From: Lepisosteus oculatus
Taxonomy: Eukaryota > Chordata > Actinopteri > Semionotiformes > Lepisosteidae
Length of the DNA: 64,000 bases
Assembly: GCF_040954835.1 (NCBI RefSeq)
Contig: NC_090716.1
Location: 11,779,275-11,843,274, forward strand
Direction: 5' to 3'
Under the pieces are notes generated by a model. It searched no databases. It worked only from the letters and a program-made list of their open reading frames with translations, and was not told where the DNA came from. Positions 28,901 through 40,899 of this stretch are shown piece after piece (the first letter of the stretch is position 1; each line of letters begins with the position of its first letter). The position numbers were made by a program, and so were the translations under genes.

Positions 28901-31900
28901 TTCACACAAAGAATAGTGGCACCTACTGGGAGTTAGAGAAATTGGGTACATTCAGTATGATTACCGTACTGTATCCAACTGTTCTGCTCTTGTATTCAGA
29001 CGGGAAGAAATTTTATCCCACATGTCGAAATGTAAGCTCACTCCTTAGCCATTTTTCTGACTTTTAACAGTTCACAATGGCCTAATACTTCCATTCCCAG
29101 TCTTTTCAGACTTATCTTACCTTACTTTCAGACCTAATTGTTAATATTTTGTAATCAGTGCCCTATTTTCTTTGATGGATGCACACATGATGATTACTTT
29201 AAAAGCAGTAAAATGCTGGCTCTTTTTCTTAAATGCTTGGTACAAGATTGAAAAAGCAAGAGAAACCCATTAAATAATAAGGACACCCAAGAGGTTATCA
29301 TTATGCCTAAGATGACATGACATGGCACAACTGAAGAACTACTGATACTCAGTTCAGAAGAAGTACAGTAGATTCTCTTCTTCAGTAATATACTTCGACA
29401 CTGTTCCTCTTCACTACACAAGCTCCTTTCAGTATGCTAAAGATGTTACCCCAAGTAAAAAAACATACCTTACAGGAATAAACAACTTTACATGACAGAT
29501 AATTCATGTATCACATTTTAGGTTTGTAAATGTTTAGCTAGCATCACTGATTTGGTTCACGAGATGAAATGAAAAATTGGTAGAAAGAGGGCAGTCATTT
29601 TCCATCAAGCACAGCTAAACTGCAGTTTCTGGATTAAAAGACAAAAGCTAAAACAAAACATTTCAAATTGTACAAAATAAACAAGGAGAACAAACACCAG
29701 AAATGAAAACATATGGGTATATTTTCTTCCTTAATTGTTATCTTCTTACCAAGCTCCCTGACGGCTTCTTGTCTGTTCTTCTCAAGTATAGTTTTTAATT
29801 TCTGAAAGAGACAATGTATTCAATAAAACACTGAAGCAGTTAACACCTTAAAAACCATTGACTAACACTGCTGTACTTAATTGTTATGCTGCCTTCTATC
29901 ATTAGCTTTGGTAAAGGTTATGGTAAAAACTGAATGTGGTATAATGTGAAATATATATACAGCATATATTAGTATACATCATACCTAATGATGAGTAATG
30001 CTAAAATGGTTATTCAATAGCAAAACATTTAACAAGATTAATTTTAGTCGTTTTTTTCTGACTGATCCAGATTTAAATTCTAATTTGTTTATCCAGTACA
30101 GGTTTATGGGGGGAGCCAGAGCCTATCCCGGCAAGCAACAGGCACTGCGCAAGATACACTCTGGACAGGATGCCAATCCATCGCAGGGCACACACACGCA
30201 CCAGGGCCAATCTTCTGAGAAGCCAATTAACCAGTACGTCTTGTGATTGTGGGAAGCAACCACTGAACCCAGAAGAAATCAGTGCAAATACAGGGAGAAC
30301 TCCACACAAACAGCTCTCCAGGAATTGAACCCAGGGCTAAGAGGCAGCAATGCTAATCACTGCACCAACCTTCAAATGTAATGTTTACAAAATAATAAGT
30401 GCTTCGGTATTTTCTAAAAATTTCCCACCTGTGAAATTATTTTTTCCTCAGAAATATGATCGATAATCTTGCTTATGTCCTCCTCTCCTACCACATATCC
30501 TTTTCCAATGTCATAACCAAAACTAAGCTGTTTGTGTATTTGTCTGTTGCACACTTCAATAAGTCTTGGTATCATTATCTGGAAGAGCAGGAAAAAATCA
30601 TTAGCATTTTAAATGTTTTTTGATAATATGCCCTTCGTTATCGTGCAGGTAAATATATACATCATCTGCTTTTTATTCACCATACATCAATTCATATGCC
30701 AATAAGCAAAAACTTTAAACAAATATCTAAAAGAGGAATCAATATTTAAGCATATTCAATGGGTGGTGCAGTGGCTCTGTGGCTAAGGATCTGAACCTGT
30801 GGCTGGAAGGCTGCCGGTTTGTACCCCGTGGCTGGCAGAGGATCCTACTCTGTTGGGCCCCTGAGCAAGGCCCTTAACCTCAACTGCTCCAGGCGTGCTG
30901 CATAAATGGGTGACCCTGTGCTCTGACCCCAAGCTTCTCTCCCTGTCTGTGTGTCTCATGGAGAGAACGTCGGGGTATGTGCAAAAGACAAATTCCTAAT
31001 GCAAGAGATTGTATATGGCCCATAAAGTGATCTTATCTTAATAATCAACTGCACAACTAATTAAATTATGAGGAGAATTTAAAGTGTTTACTAGGAAGAA
31101 ACAATACTTTACAATATATCAATATATACTGTAGTATCTTTTTAAGTAAGAGTAAAGCAGATGTTCTTTTATATCAGGTAAGACCTCCAGGACAGGAATA
31201 AAACACAGACCCTGGAACTCCTTGGAAAACTGTTACAATATCAAATTGTCTTATCCAACTGCTGGGACAGATTCACAGGGCCTAACTATTGCAATGGCTT
31301 TTGGATATCATAGCTCTATATAATATAGTTTTTGATTAAAAGCTGATTTGTGTATTTTAGTTACTTGTATACTGTGACATTTTTAAGATTTGATCTCAGA
31401 ATGGCACAAGCTATTTGTGCCTTTCAAATTCAATAACATTCTGAACGCAGACTACCAGTCCTTACCATGACCTTACGGTAGTACAACTCCTGTAACCTGT
31501 AACGTACCTTTACCAAGCGGAGAGCTCTGGTGAGGCGAAACATCCTAGACACCCGAACAATTTTGATCATGTGTATGTTTAGATCTACAAATCCAAAAAC
31601 TTGATCAATAATGATGTCAACTGCTGCCATCAAAATGATAAACAAGTCAAACTGGTTCCAGTGGTTGAACAGGTATGCCCGTCTCATGGCTAATGCCTTG
31701 ATAAAAGCAAAAAAAGCAGTCAGTTATTTAAGTGGTGAGAGATAATACAAAACGAATGTGATTATTGGTTAATATACAGTACCACATTTAAAAAAACTCA
31801 AGTCTAGCTTTGCATGTGTATGTGTAAACATATAAATATCCTATAAAGTATGTACATTGATGACTTACATATGAGGACTATGGAAGACTTTAAAAAACAA

Positions 31901-34900
31901 ACTTCAAACATATTCTCATTAAACTATATTTCTATAACCATTTTTTCTAATTTTGCACTTCTTACTTTTAAAAAGCTCTTCCAGTGCATTTGTCAAATCC
32001 TAAGTAGTTCATATAACAGAATAAATTGATCTGCCAAAGATATTTAGGTTCTCAAATGTGAAATTAAATTATATGGTAAACAATCCTTTTAATTGTGAGT
32101 TTTTTTATTATTCGTCTATTGGGGAAAAAAGTCGTCAGTACCTTAAATACCGCCTCTATTAGATAGCAAGTGAAGAAAATGTAGTTGGTAATCCTGAGCT
32201 CTTTATCATATGCTACCATCGCTGCTGGGATATATTCCAGTATAATGGGGAAAAGATTCAGCAGTATCAGGATGTAGATAAAATAATCAAAGGAGTTACT
32301 GAACACAATTTGGTAGCACTTCTTTAAGACAGAATATCTGAAATGACACAAATATTATTTTTTAATGCTCTGAGTCAAATTAACATTTTTCAGAAAACAG
32401 TTTTATTCTGTTGTAGATGTAGCATAAGTTTAACAGATATTTTAGAATAATATATGTACAGAATTATACAAACTTTATATAAAAATAAATGTACTTTGAA
32501 GGCTTCAGTTTGTCGACCTTGACATTGTACATCCAATCCTCCAACCGCCTTCTAAGGCAGACAAAAAACCCCTTCAATTCCCAAAACTTCTTCACATCTT
32601 GCATTGTCATGAACCTGAAGAGAATAAATACAAATAAAGAAACAGTTTCTTTCATAACTGCTTCAACATGACCTGAAAATAAATGTTTGAACAAAATAAT
32701 TAAATTATTTAAATTTGATTATTTGATGGTTGAATTAGATAATTGAAATTGATTATGTCTATACTGATAAAAGTGGATTACTCCACCTAGATGAAAAAGT
32801 TAATTTCTTTTCAAGTGTGAAGATGTCTCAACTCATATCTTTTTTCTTTTAATAGCTGATAACATTTTTTTTATTTATTAATACATTTTGCTAATTTATT
32901 TTTACTAGATACTACTTTCAGTATTCCATCCAACTGTAGATTTAGTATTTTCATATATAAAGTATATGTACGGTAGATACAGGAAATCTAACTGTATATA
33001 AACATGCAAATTTGCTGTGAAAAAGATAATGACAACTTTAGATTTTAAATTATTTTATGAATTCAAGAGTTATTCAAGCTCAACTGAAAATAATTAACTC
33101 ATGGAGCTATATTCAGGTTGTTATGTTCACAGCACTTTTCCAAAAGCTTCCAAATGTCTGTGGACTCAGGAATCCTAATTCTTCTGTTACTTACTATTTC
33201 CTGATTCCACAGATATTTGTAGTCTGTTGAAAAACTCAAAAATGTTGCAAAACCATCAGCAAATTTAGTACTTCTCAAGTTGCAACACAGAATAGATGTT
33301 CTGTTAACCTTTAAACCAAAGTTTACTGATTATAACAGTCTATGTAAAAAACTGAACACTGTTCAATAAACTCAAATCAAAAAGCTAAACAAGAAAAATA
33401 CAGATTTTACTAGTCCTACAGATATGAAGAGAGCAGCACTCACTTTCCTCTGTGATCAGTGATGCTCTCTGTGGTGCTAATTAGTGTACGGGCAGCTTCT
33501 CTGTTCAACATCCCAGAGCTGTACTGCCTCCAATAACTAGTCTGAAAAACAAGTTTTTTTTCAGGTTTAATACTGCATGTTATATATTACAGAGGGCTTG
33601 TTTTTTTATGAAACACAATGTCCTTAGAATTTCTACCATTTATTATTGTTTAATTACGTACCAAGTGTACCACTTTTTTATTATGAATGATTAGATTTCT
33701 ATACTTATCTATTATTATTAGAAGGTAATCATATTACCACTTTAACTGTGTAACTGTATATCTACACAATAATTACAGGAAACAAAATGTTTCTCTCAAT
33801 ACAGTGGTAATATATATTGTATTTCTGTACTACAAGGTTAACACATAATTTTATGTAGTAATATATAATTAGTTTGTTCAAATTAGGGGGAAGTTCTAGC
33901 AAATAAGCTATTAACCTTCAAGTAGAATTGTAGACCACTGAGATCCCTTGATCAGTATGGCAGGAGCTGCTTACCACAACCTTTTGCATACCCCATCTCC
34001 CCACTTCCTATTTTATGTTTCTATTGGCAAGGCTTCAGTGATGGTAGAGATGCGTTAAGAAGTTGTTCTTCACTCACTATTTCCACAATTAAGCAGCTGA
34101 AAGACTAGTTGAAATGGTTTCTCTGCTTGTGTATTCAATGATTGAAGCATAGCTTGTTGGTGTGAAAAGCTCACAGAGTTTTGTGATAAGTGTTGACTTA
34201 AATGCCCAAATGTCAACTATTCATTGGTTCATCTTGGTCTTGGATTTGTTCTCAAGTGAACAAAGGGGACAAAAGAAGATACTCAATACTCATGGAGTGA
34301 AGCTGTATAGTCTGGAACATAAGACAACAAATCTGGAGGATCACACCAGATCCTCCTAAAAATACTAAAATATTATCTGGACATTCCTTCATTGTAACTG
34401 TGTAGGTACAGTAAGTAAGATCAGACCATTTTTTTTCTCTGTGTGGCACATTCCATTAATAACTCTGAATTTTAGGGTATTGTGATTTAATGCACTGGGT
34501 AGTGCTAAGTGTTTCTGTGTCAATTTGGCTTCAACAGAACGTACTCACCTTCTGAGCCTTGAGAATCCGCATACGAGCCTCCTCCATCATGTCTTCCATC
34601 TCACGAGAAGAGGGATCGCAGGGGATGTTCTTCTCACAGTCTGGACACTTGCTTGTTCTGGCTGTTGGGGAGAACTCTTCAATGCTGACCTTGTTAAACA
34701 AACCATCCAGAATGGACATTCAATCAATGTTATGTCGGTAACAATATCATAGAACGGCAACTATACACATTAAACATTAATATATACCTTATGCTCTATA
34801 TACTGTCATTCAACAGTTTGGAAGCACCACGTACAAAGGGGAAGGGGAGAGAGAAGAATAGTTCATTTTTCTTCCAGTGATAAACCAGTAATATTGTACT

Positions 34901-37900
34901 GGAGGGACCAGTGACCTAATTGATCTAATTATTAGTTTGAAGGGATAGAAAATTCTTTTCAAAGGTCTTCAGAAATCATAGATTTAAATGATCCTAGAAT
35001 TGGAGATCAGGTACTGTAATCAGTAGACCTGGGATAAGCAGCAGCACTCATTTAATTTCTTATCCAAATATTTTACTCAAGTAGGTAAATAAGATAGGAA
35101 GGCAATAAATGTAAGAGGATTCTGCAACACTCAAAGCCTGGAGTTGCCCTTCTCTTTTATAATATATAATAGACATTGATGTAGAAGTTATAAAAGTGTT
35201 ATAGGAATCCAATATGTTTTTCTTCAAAAAGAAAAAGTGTACAATTGAAATGTGTGCGTTACCAAGAAATGTTCCTACTACTTTTTCCTGTTTCCAAACG
35301 TCTTTAGAATTTGACAATATTTAGAATAATAGAATTCTAAATTTAGAATTTTGAATTTGATAATGATATCTTAATATAGATCTGTCCAATTTGGAATTGT
35401 ACCGGAGCATCAGGAAGAACGTTGTGCAGGTCAGTTCCATAGACGAGAGCGAACAAATCCGAAGGGGCTAGACGAAGTCGAAGTCGGTGAGGCAAGCAGT
35501 GTCACCATCCAGAGCAAGAGAAGGGCTTATTTGCTGACGGGCTCAGGAGGAAGAGCTCAGGAAAACAGCAGTGAAGTGCGGGTTGAATAGGGTTTAAATC
35601 GAGAGTCGTGCGCGGAACGCTGATTGGTAATTAACGAGGTCCGGCTTTGCCCGTAACAGGAATTGCCAAATGTGTCTTTTTATCTTATCTCACAGCAATG
35701 ACTCTGACTCAGACTTCAGCAACCTAGAACCCTTTATCTTACTTGACAGGCTAAAGGCTCTGTAGAAACGTACAGAAGATGCAGTGCTGATTGGAGCACT
35801 GAATCCCTCACTGATGTCACTGTGAGCCCATTGGCACTTCAGCTCGCTCTTCTGCTGGCGGCTCATATCTTCTTCAAATGGAATTTCAGAAGTGTATGAG
35901 GGGAAGAGGTATTTATAGAAAAAAAATTGTGTAGACTATTATATACTTACTTTTTCATCTGTTGTTTTGTATGGGTCATCAATCTGGACTGCGTCTTCTG
36001 CCATTTTCCAATTTGCATCAGCAAGGAACTTGTCCATTTTTAGCATTGCAAAGGTGCAATTTGCACTTTCCTGCACACGCTGCACAGCACTGTACATTGC
36101 CATACGTTTTGGTGCAGAGACATCACACAGACCTATGAAATACTGAAATTAAAGCCCCCAGAATACTGATAAGCACTGAAAATTAAATACTGTACCCACT
36201 TTTCATTAGGGAATCAGATATTTTTTCTGGGAAATGGTACACATACAAGTTTCACAATTTTATACTCTAATAGTTCAGAGCTAATGTGAATATATATACA
36301 CCTGTCTCACTGGCCAAAGTTGGATATGCCACAATGATGAACAACAGTAAGTGTGAAACAGCGGTCCAAGACTCCTGACTTTGACTTTATATGAAGCAGA
36401 ATTTTAAGTCTATTAAGATGATAATGGCTTCTAGCATTGAGAAATCATAGTGATTGTTTTCAGAAGATTCCACAAGCTTGAAAGATGTTAACTGAAAGAT
36501 ACTGTGAATGAACGTTCACTGCAATACAATAAAATCCAGATCAAAGTCCTTACCCAAGAGTCTAAGTAACCATGTCATTGTGGTAGCATTGATTAAAAGA
36601 GTAAGAACAACCATTCCAGATGTGAGAAGCAGAATCTAAAATGAGAAAAAATGAAAAGCAGTCTTTCAACTCTATGCGGCACTTTTGGGATCCACTGGAC
36701 CACAGCCATTTCATGGTTTGATATTAAACCAATATATAAATCATTTTTAAGCTGTTGGATGTTTCTTTCGAATCTAAACGTATTATACTTCAGGGGGACA
36801 ACTAACCATCAGTGAGGTTTTAGTTGTAATGTTGCAATGCACAACCACCCAATTCTTCAGATGACCAAAGGCTGCCATTGCACATTTCAGGTGATGCAGG
36901 ATTTCTTTGTCAGTGTATGAAAAATAAAGCTCAAGGCATAGGACGTGCTCTGCAGTCTCCAGACATCTTATGCCCACATTGATGGCACCGAGGTTCATTG
37001 AAAACTTGCTGATGAAGGACTTGTGTCTTCTGAATATTAAGTATAGTATATATATAAGTTCTCATATGCCTCAGTAATTGTTGAAAATTGACTGGGAATT
37101 CATTTCTGTCAAGGCTCACATTGCAGCTGTACTTTAGTTCAACTCATTTCAGAATGGCTTTAGTTTCGGACCGGAGTCATTGGAGGTTAAATAATTTACT
37201 GTATACTTGGTAAGTCAGCTACAATGCAGCAGGAAGATGTCTGTTCTCAAATGGATCATGGCACTCACTGTGGGAGCCTCACAATGACTTAATACTGGAC
37301 CATTGTCGCACAAAATAGAAATTTTCTCATTGCCTAATGCAGACTCAGACCTCAAGCTGCTGATAAAATTGTTTAAAATAGACTACTGATGGAGACCTTA
37401 CCTTGTTTTGAACAGTGAATTTATCAAACCCATCTGACTGAAATGCCATGAGAGCCAAGTTCAGGCTGAAGGCTCCTTTGGTTCCACTCCATATACTAAC
37501 TGCTGCCCATCGCCAGTTATACCCATAGCCCATGCGAGACAGTATGGGAGACAATGCTATTATCATAACAAACCTGCAATCATGAAATTCCATCATGGTC
37601 AATATATCTTTTTAAGTTATAGGAATTTCAATTAGAAGTTTGTAAAGAAAAGCACAAGGAATTACTTACCTTATGATATAGAGTGCAAAGTACAGCACAA
37701 AAATGTAAAACAAATCATTAATTGATAGGTGCTGAAATGACTTTTCAGCTATCACTACCCCAACAATGATGAATATGAGAGTGTTGGCCAGGTATGTCAG
37801 CATCTCCCAGAAGCTGTTGAAATAAAACTTACATTAACAAATGTTCTGACTAAAACCGGTCACATCCTGATGTGTGTTCCATCTTATATGATTTTGGTTA

Positions 37901-40899
37901 TGAAGATTGTTTTTGAATATATGAATAGACTACAGAACTATACTTCAAATACCCATCAGAGTCATCTGAAAGCATTTAAATAGGAATGCAATCAGTTTAA
38001 AACACACTTTTAAAAGATGTCATACATAAAATGTTTTTTAAAACAATACTGCTATTGCTATTACCAATACTGACCGTAAGAGAAATACTTCAATTTCTGG
38101 ACTGAAGTTTACAGTTTCCAAAAGTAGTCCCATTATGAGAACTGCAATAACTCCTGACATTCCAAGCCATTCAGCTAAACAGAATAAAAAGCATTATTCC
38201 AAATATGCTGGGTGACTATTAGGTTGGGAATACAAAATAAATGGAAAACTATAAGCATAAAAACAATCCTTAACATTCTGCATATTAAATACAGCTTTAT
38301 AATTTTCTGCACGCCAGTGCCTTATAAGATGATGATTTCATAACATCAAAGTAATATTTCTAAATCCTTTAAGCATCAAAGCCAAGACGATTGTTTGAAG
38401 TCAAGACAGTCTAAAAGATGCATTTGTTGGTTTTCTTTTAAATACAGGATATAAATATACTGTAGAAACAATTCTTACCTACATAAAATGTGATGTATGT
38501 CATTGCCAGACTGATCGTTATTTCAATCAATCCATCATTGAAGATATATGAGAGCCATAACATTATGATCTTTGAGACAATGAATCCCAACAGGGGACTT
38601 CCGAAAATCTTCAAAACCAGTTTTACAGCAAGGTGGGATTCTAGAGGGAGAAATATTTTTAAAAAATTAAAATTGAATAGCTGATCTGTACCCAGTAACT
38701 GTTTTAATGCTTGGAAATCAAAGAATTATATCCTACCATATGCTAAATCGAGAGCAAGATCTCTGAACACTTCAAATATAATGATGGAAGTCCCATCGTT
38801 AAATAGTGACTCGCCTTCAATTAGAAGAATAAGAGGTTTTGCGGTACCTAAAAAGAGATAGAAAACCCAACAGAATGTGTTACTGCGTTTCTTTATACAA
38901 TGTACACTCAAGTCACTGCAGAAATCCCTCTGCTTATCTGCTCTTCTTAAAACTTAAAGGATATTTTTGAAAGGAAGGAAAAGCAAATATGATCTCTTTC
39001 CTACTAATGCTTTTTCTTAAAAGGTGCTTTCTTTGTGATGCAGATCTGCAGATTGTTTTTTGTTTTGACAGTTTTGTACATTAAGAAATCACTTACCAAT
39101 GCTTCTTAACAAAGAAATAGATATAATAGGGTCTGTGTTCCCAACAATGGCTCCAAACATCATTCCAATATACCAGTTCCAGTTGTAGGTGTAGATTTTG
39201 ACAGCAAGCAATGCAGTCAGAGAGCAAGAAATTAAAAAACCTGGGACAGACAGCAGTAGTACCTGCCATATACATAGTAGGAACATCAAATGATTATAAA
39301 TGAATTTTAAACAAACTCTAAATTCTTCAAAAATGTCAAGAAAAAAAACTTTCTTGCTTGCTGTAAAGAAATTGAAATAATGCTTTCTAGTTTTTACCTT
39401 ATCAAGATGTTTATGTCTGCAGCATCAAAAATGTAAAATCTCAGATATGCTGAGAAAGACACAACATTAAGATAATCTAATAATGTTTGAAAAGTGCAAA
39501 ACACATCAAATTCAATAAAACGTTTCGGGTAGGTATTAAGTTTTAATTTCATTTTCATTTCACTTGTTAAAAGGTACTGTCCAATTTCACTTAGAGGATA
39601 CAAAGCTTCTTACCTGTAACACGGATTTCCAAAACATGTGAGATTCAATTTCAAAGGCTGTGCTAAATATTAACACTGGCATAAAGGTGTGGATTAATAG
39701 CACTGGGCTGATGTCGGCTATTTCATGTGTATATTTTTTAACCTGGTAACAAAAAAATATATAAATATACAAATATAACTCACAACACCAATATACAATA
39801 ATTATATTCCTTTTACATTTTTAAAATATTTAGTTAGCTTTAGGTTAAAATTTATGAAAAGTGGTTTGGGGAGTTTGTAGGCCAACCTAACAGGTTGAGA
39901 AGAGGTGAGTTACAGTATGTTAATGAGGACTAGTATTAACTAGTTCCAAACGAACTTCATCTTAGTAGTATTCTATTCGAAGGTAGATATTTTTAATTTA
40001 GCAAAGCGCTAACATACAAACCTCTTTATAATGAAGGCTCAGCACTCCCAGAATGATACCACACATGGCTAAAACCACAGTATAGGGCAGCTTCACCTTC
40101 TGCACAAGGGTCCTGATAATTGCTAGGAATGAGTGGAAAAAGCCCTTCTTACAGTTAAGCAGTGTGTAACCTGTATTTCATCAATACCATGTGGTACTAT
40201 TATATGTAATATGGAATAGTCCAGCATTTCAATGATTGGCAAGATTCATTGCAATCAATAACATCTGTACTCTTTTAACCATCCATTTTCTAACACTAGC
40301 TGCCTGTTCGGCAGACAACAGACTCAAGGCAGGATACACCCTGGTGGGACACCAGTCCATTGCAGGGCAGACTCAGACACTAACAAACTCATGCCAGGGC
40401 CAGTTTACCCAGCTGCCAATTAACCTACTGCTCTGTCTTTGGACTGTGGGGGCAAACAGGAGCACCTGGAGGAAAGCCATGCAAACGCAGGGAGAACATA
40501 CACTCCACCCAGATTAGCACCCCAGGTCTCAAACTGATTCCAGAGGCCCAGTGCTGCAAGACAGCAATACTAGCCACCGTCGCCACCTTACAGCCCCTAT
40601 AATGTTTATGCAAATCTTAATTTGATTATGTAAGGAATAGTTTTCAGAAGTATCAGATGCTGACAGCCCGCTTCCTGTTTAAATGATTATGTGTTCAATG
40701 ATTCAAAAAGAAAAATACCTCCGCAGATACAGGATCCAAATATAACGAGCAGGATGAAGGGCTGGTCGTGGGAGCCGAACATATCCCAGTGGAAATGGTC
40801 AGACATGGCTGAACTCGGCGACGCTAAAGTCGTGTTATTGCTGCCCCCACCAGGAGGCGGCAGGCCTCTTCCGCCCTGACTCGCGTTCGTATACCCCAT
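16984..40899 (-). CDS. SLC9C1: SLC9C1, sperm-type Na+/H+ exchanger with voltage sensor and cNMP-binding domain, 25 exons
   Basis: A complete gene. The 25 exons, read by eye with splice sites and phases checked, total 3498 bases: 1165 residues plus stop, close to the approx. 1180 of the human protein. Domain order is that of sperm Na+/H+ exchangers: multi-pass exchanger (about residues 45-450), linker, voltage-sensor helices (about 630-758), cyclic-nucleotide-binding domain (about 905-1070). SLC9C1 sits in the sperm flagellar membrane and raises internal pH in response to hyperpolarisation and, in sea urchin, cAMP. The start ATG at 40897-40899 opens a Gly/Pro/Asn-rich, probably extracellular N-terminus (GGSNNTTLA) before the first helix. 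The gene is head-to-head with the 41893-43544 gene and tail-to-tail with PPP6R3. The paralogue SLC9C2 is the alternative, but full domain conservation favours SLC9C1. Confidence 0.9.
22412..22440 (+). repeat. (AAAC)n microsatellite
   Basis: Seven perfect AAAC units in intron 21 of SLC9C1. Confidence 0.95.
23655..23830 (+). repeat. Degraded tRNA-derived SINE
   Basis: Contains a pol-III-like A-box region (TGGAGTAATGGTTGGGG), a weak B-box (AATTCAGATCC) and a TTGAGCAAGATACTTCACTCAG block shared with the better-preserved SINE at 30761, followed by an AAATG...GTACAAATGGGTG segment. Diverged, ends approximate. Confidence 0.5.
24030..24920 (+). mobile_element. Non-LTR retrotransposon remnant (reverse transcriptase fragments)
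   Basis: At 24066-24122 a conceptual reading gives RVPEGTVLGPLLLICINDL, the conserved LINE reverse-transcriptase motif VPxGxVLGPLLF..YINDL. From about 24550 the sequence corresponds to the C-terminal RT segment common in fish CR1/L2-like elements, including an ACAGAGAACAGGAGACA block and TTTTTTACACAAAGAACTGGG. It finishes near a TTTGTAATCTTTCATATGTTCT end typical of the family. Frames are broken. It is antisense to SLC9C1, within intron 21. Confidence 0.75.
28310..28650 (-). repeat. Probable antisense LINE tail fragment
   Basis: Between SLC9C1 exons 18 and 19, this stretch has the wording of an antisense CR1/L2-like RT tail (TTTTGTATAAAAAGTGCTTT, then TTTAACCTGTACCCTCTGGGT). It is strongly degraded; a database comparison is needed for the family. 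Confidence 0.35.
30084..30370 (-). repeat. tRNA-derived SINE with L2-like tail, copy 1 (antisense)
   Basis: Same repeat family as the sense copy at 50829. It has GGGGGAGCCAGAGCCTATCC, a GGACAGGATGCCAATCCATC block, ATTGAACCCAGGGCT and, at the end, the complement of the tRNA-like head (GCTAATCACTGCACCAACC). Lies between SLC9C1 exons 17 and 18. Confidence 0.8.
30429..34689 (-). other. SLC9C1: SLC9C1 exons 12-17: linker and voltage-sensor domain
   Basis: Exons: 34549-34689, 33444-33541, 32495-32614, 32142-32337, 31508-31696, 30429-30578 (residues 511-808). Exon 12 carries a KCPDCEKNIPC cysteine cluster and an acidic, helical EMEDMMEEARMRILKAQ. Exon 15 encodes S1 (FDYFIYILILLNLFPIIL) and S2 (NYIFFTCYLIEAVFK). 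Exon 16 encodes S3 (FDLFIILMAAVDIIID) and S4, where Lys740, Arg743, Arg746, Arg749, Arg752, Arg755 and Lys758 recur every third residue. That is the classic S4 pattern of voltage-gated channels. Confidence 0.9.
30761..31040 (+). repeat. tRNA-derived SINE, second family
   Basis: Begins GGGTGGTGCAGTGGCTCTGTGG. It has a pol III B-box-like GGTTTGTACCC at about 30818, a central TTGGGCCCCTGAGCAAGGCC segment and a tail ending AAGTGATCTTATCTTA. Inserted between SLC9C1 exons 16 and 17 in the antisense direction to the gene. Confidence 0.75.
35398..35658 (-). mobile_element. Solo LTR (probable Gypsy-type), with 5-bp target-site duplication
   Basis: A 261-bp GC-richer block in SLC9C1 intron 11. On the plus strand it starts TGTACCGG and ends CCGTAACA, so on either strand it has the TG...CA ends of an LTR. 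It is flanked by GGAAT at 35393-35397 and GGAAT at 35659-35663, a perfect 5-bp duplication. Read on the minus strand it opens TGTTACGG and carries a TTTAAACCC element, resembling fish Gypsy LTRs. No internal retroelement genes are present, so the rest was probably lost by LTR-LTR recombination. Confidence 0.75.
35951..40899 (-). other. SLC9C1: SLC9C1 exons 1-11: exchanger domain
   Basis: Exons: 40719-40899, 40022-40122, 39614-39742, 39097-39262, 38737-38847, 38479-38640, 38075-38174, 37670-37813, 37402-37573, 36554-36635, 35951-36132. They encode residues 1-510. Ion-binding landmarks are visible: GNTDPIISI (Asp181-Pro182) and LIEGESLFNDGTSIIIF (Asn209-Asp210), equivalent to the DP and ND motifs of NHE exchangers. 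WSGTKGAFSLNLAL (Lys397) sits where the NHE family usually has Arg. Several hydrophobic helices alternate with short loops. All introns are GT-AG. Confidence 0.9.
40279..40587 (-). repeat. tRNA-derived SINE with L2-like tail, copy 2 (antisense)
   Basis: In SLC9C1 intron 1. Has CAAGGCAGGATACACCCTGG, CCAGTCCATTGCAGGGCAGA, a TTTGGACTGTGGGGG block and GCAAACGCAGGGAGAACA, then the tRNA-like head complement (CTAGCCACCGTCGCCACC). Near full length. Confidence 0.85.

Larger units (their letters stand above)
16984..29801 (-). other. SLC9C1: SLC9C1 exons 18-25: cyclic-nucleotide-binding domain and tail
   Basis: Exons: 29750-29801, 27352-27500, 26845-26970, 26060-26158, 19000-19176, 18376-18513, 17903-18091, 16984-17127 (residues 809-1165). 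FDYGDVIIHEGEVPQGIHLI (residues 925-944) is a good cyclic-nucleotide-binding beta-roll start. ILGELNCLTQNVMEMTV (986-1002) is the phosphate-binding cassette position. About 35 polar residues (951-985) separate them. The last exon starts after a clear polypyrimidine acceptor, is in phase and ends in TAA at 16984-16986; it encodes a basic, non-hydrophobic tail. Confidence 0.85.
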
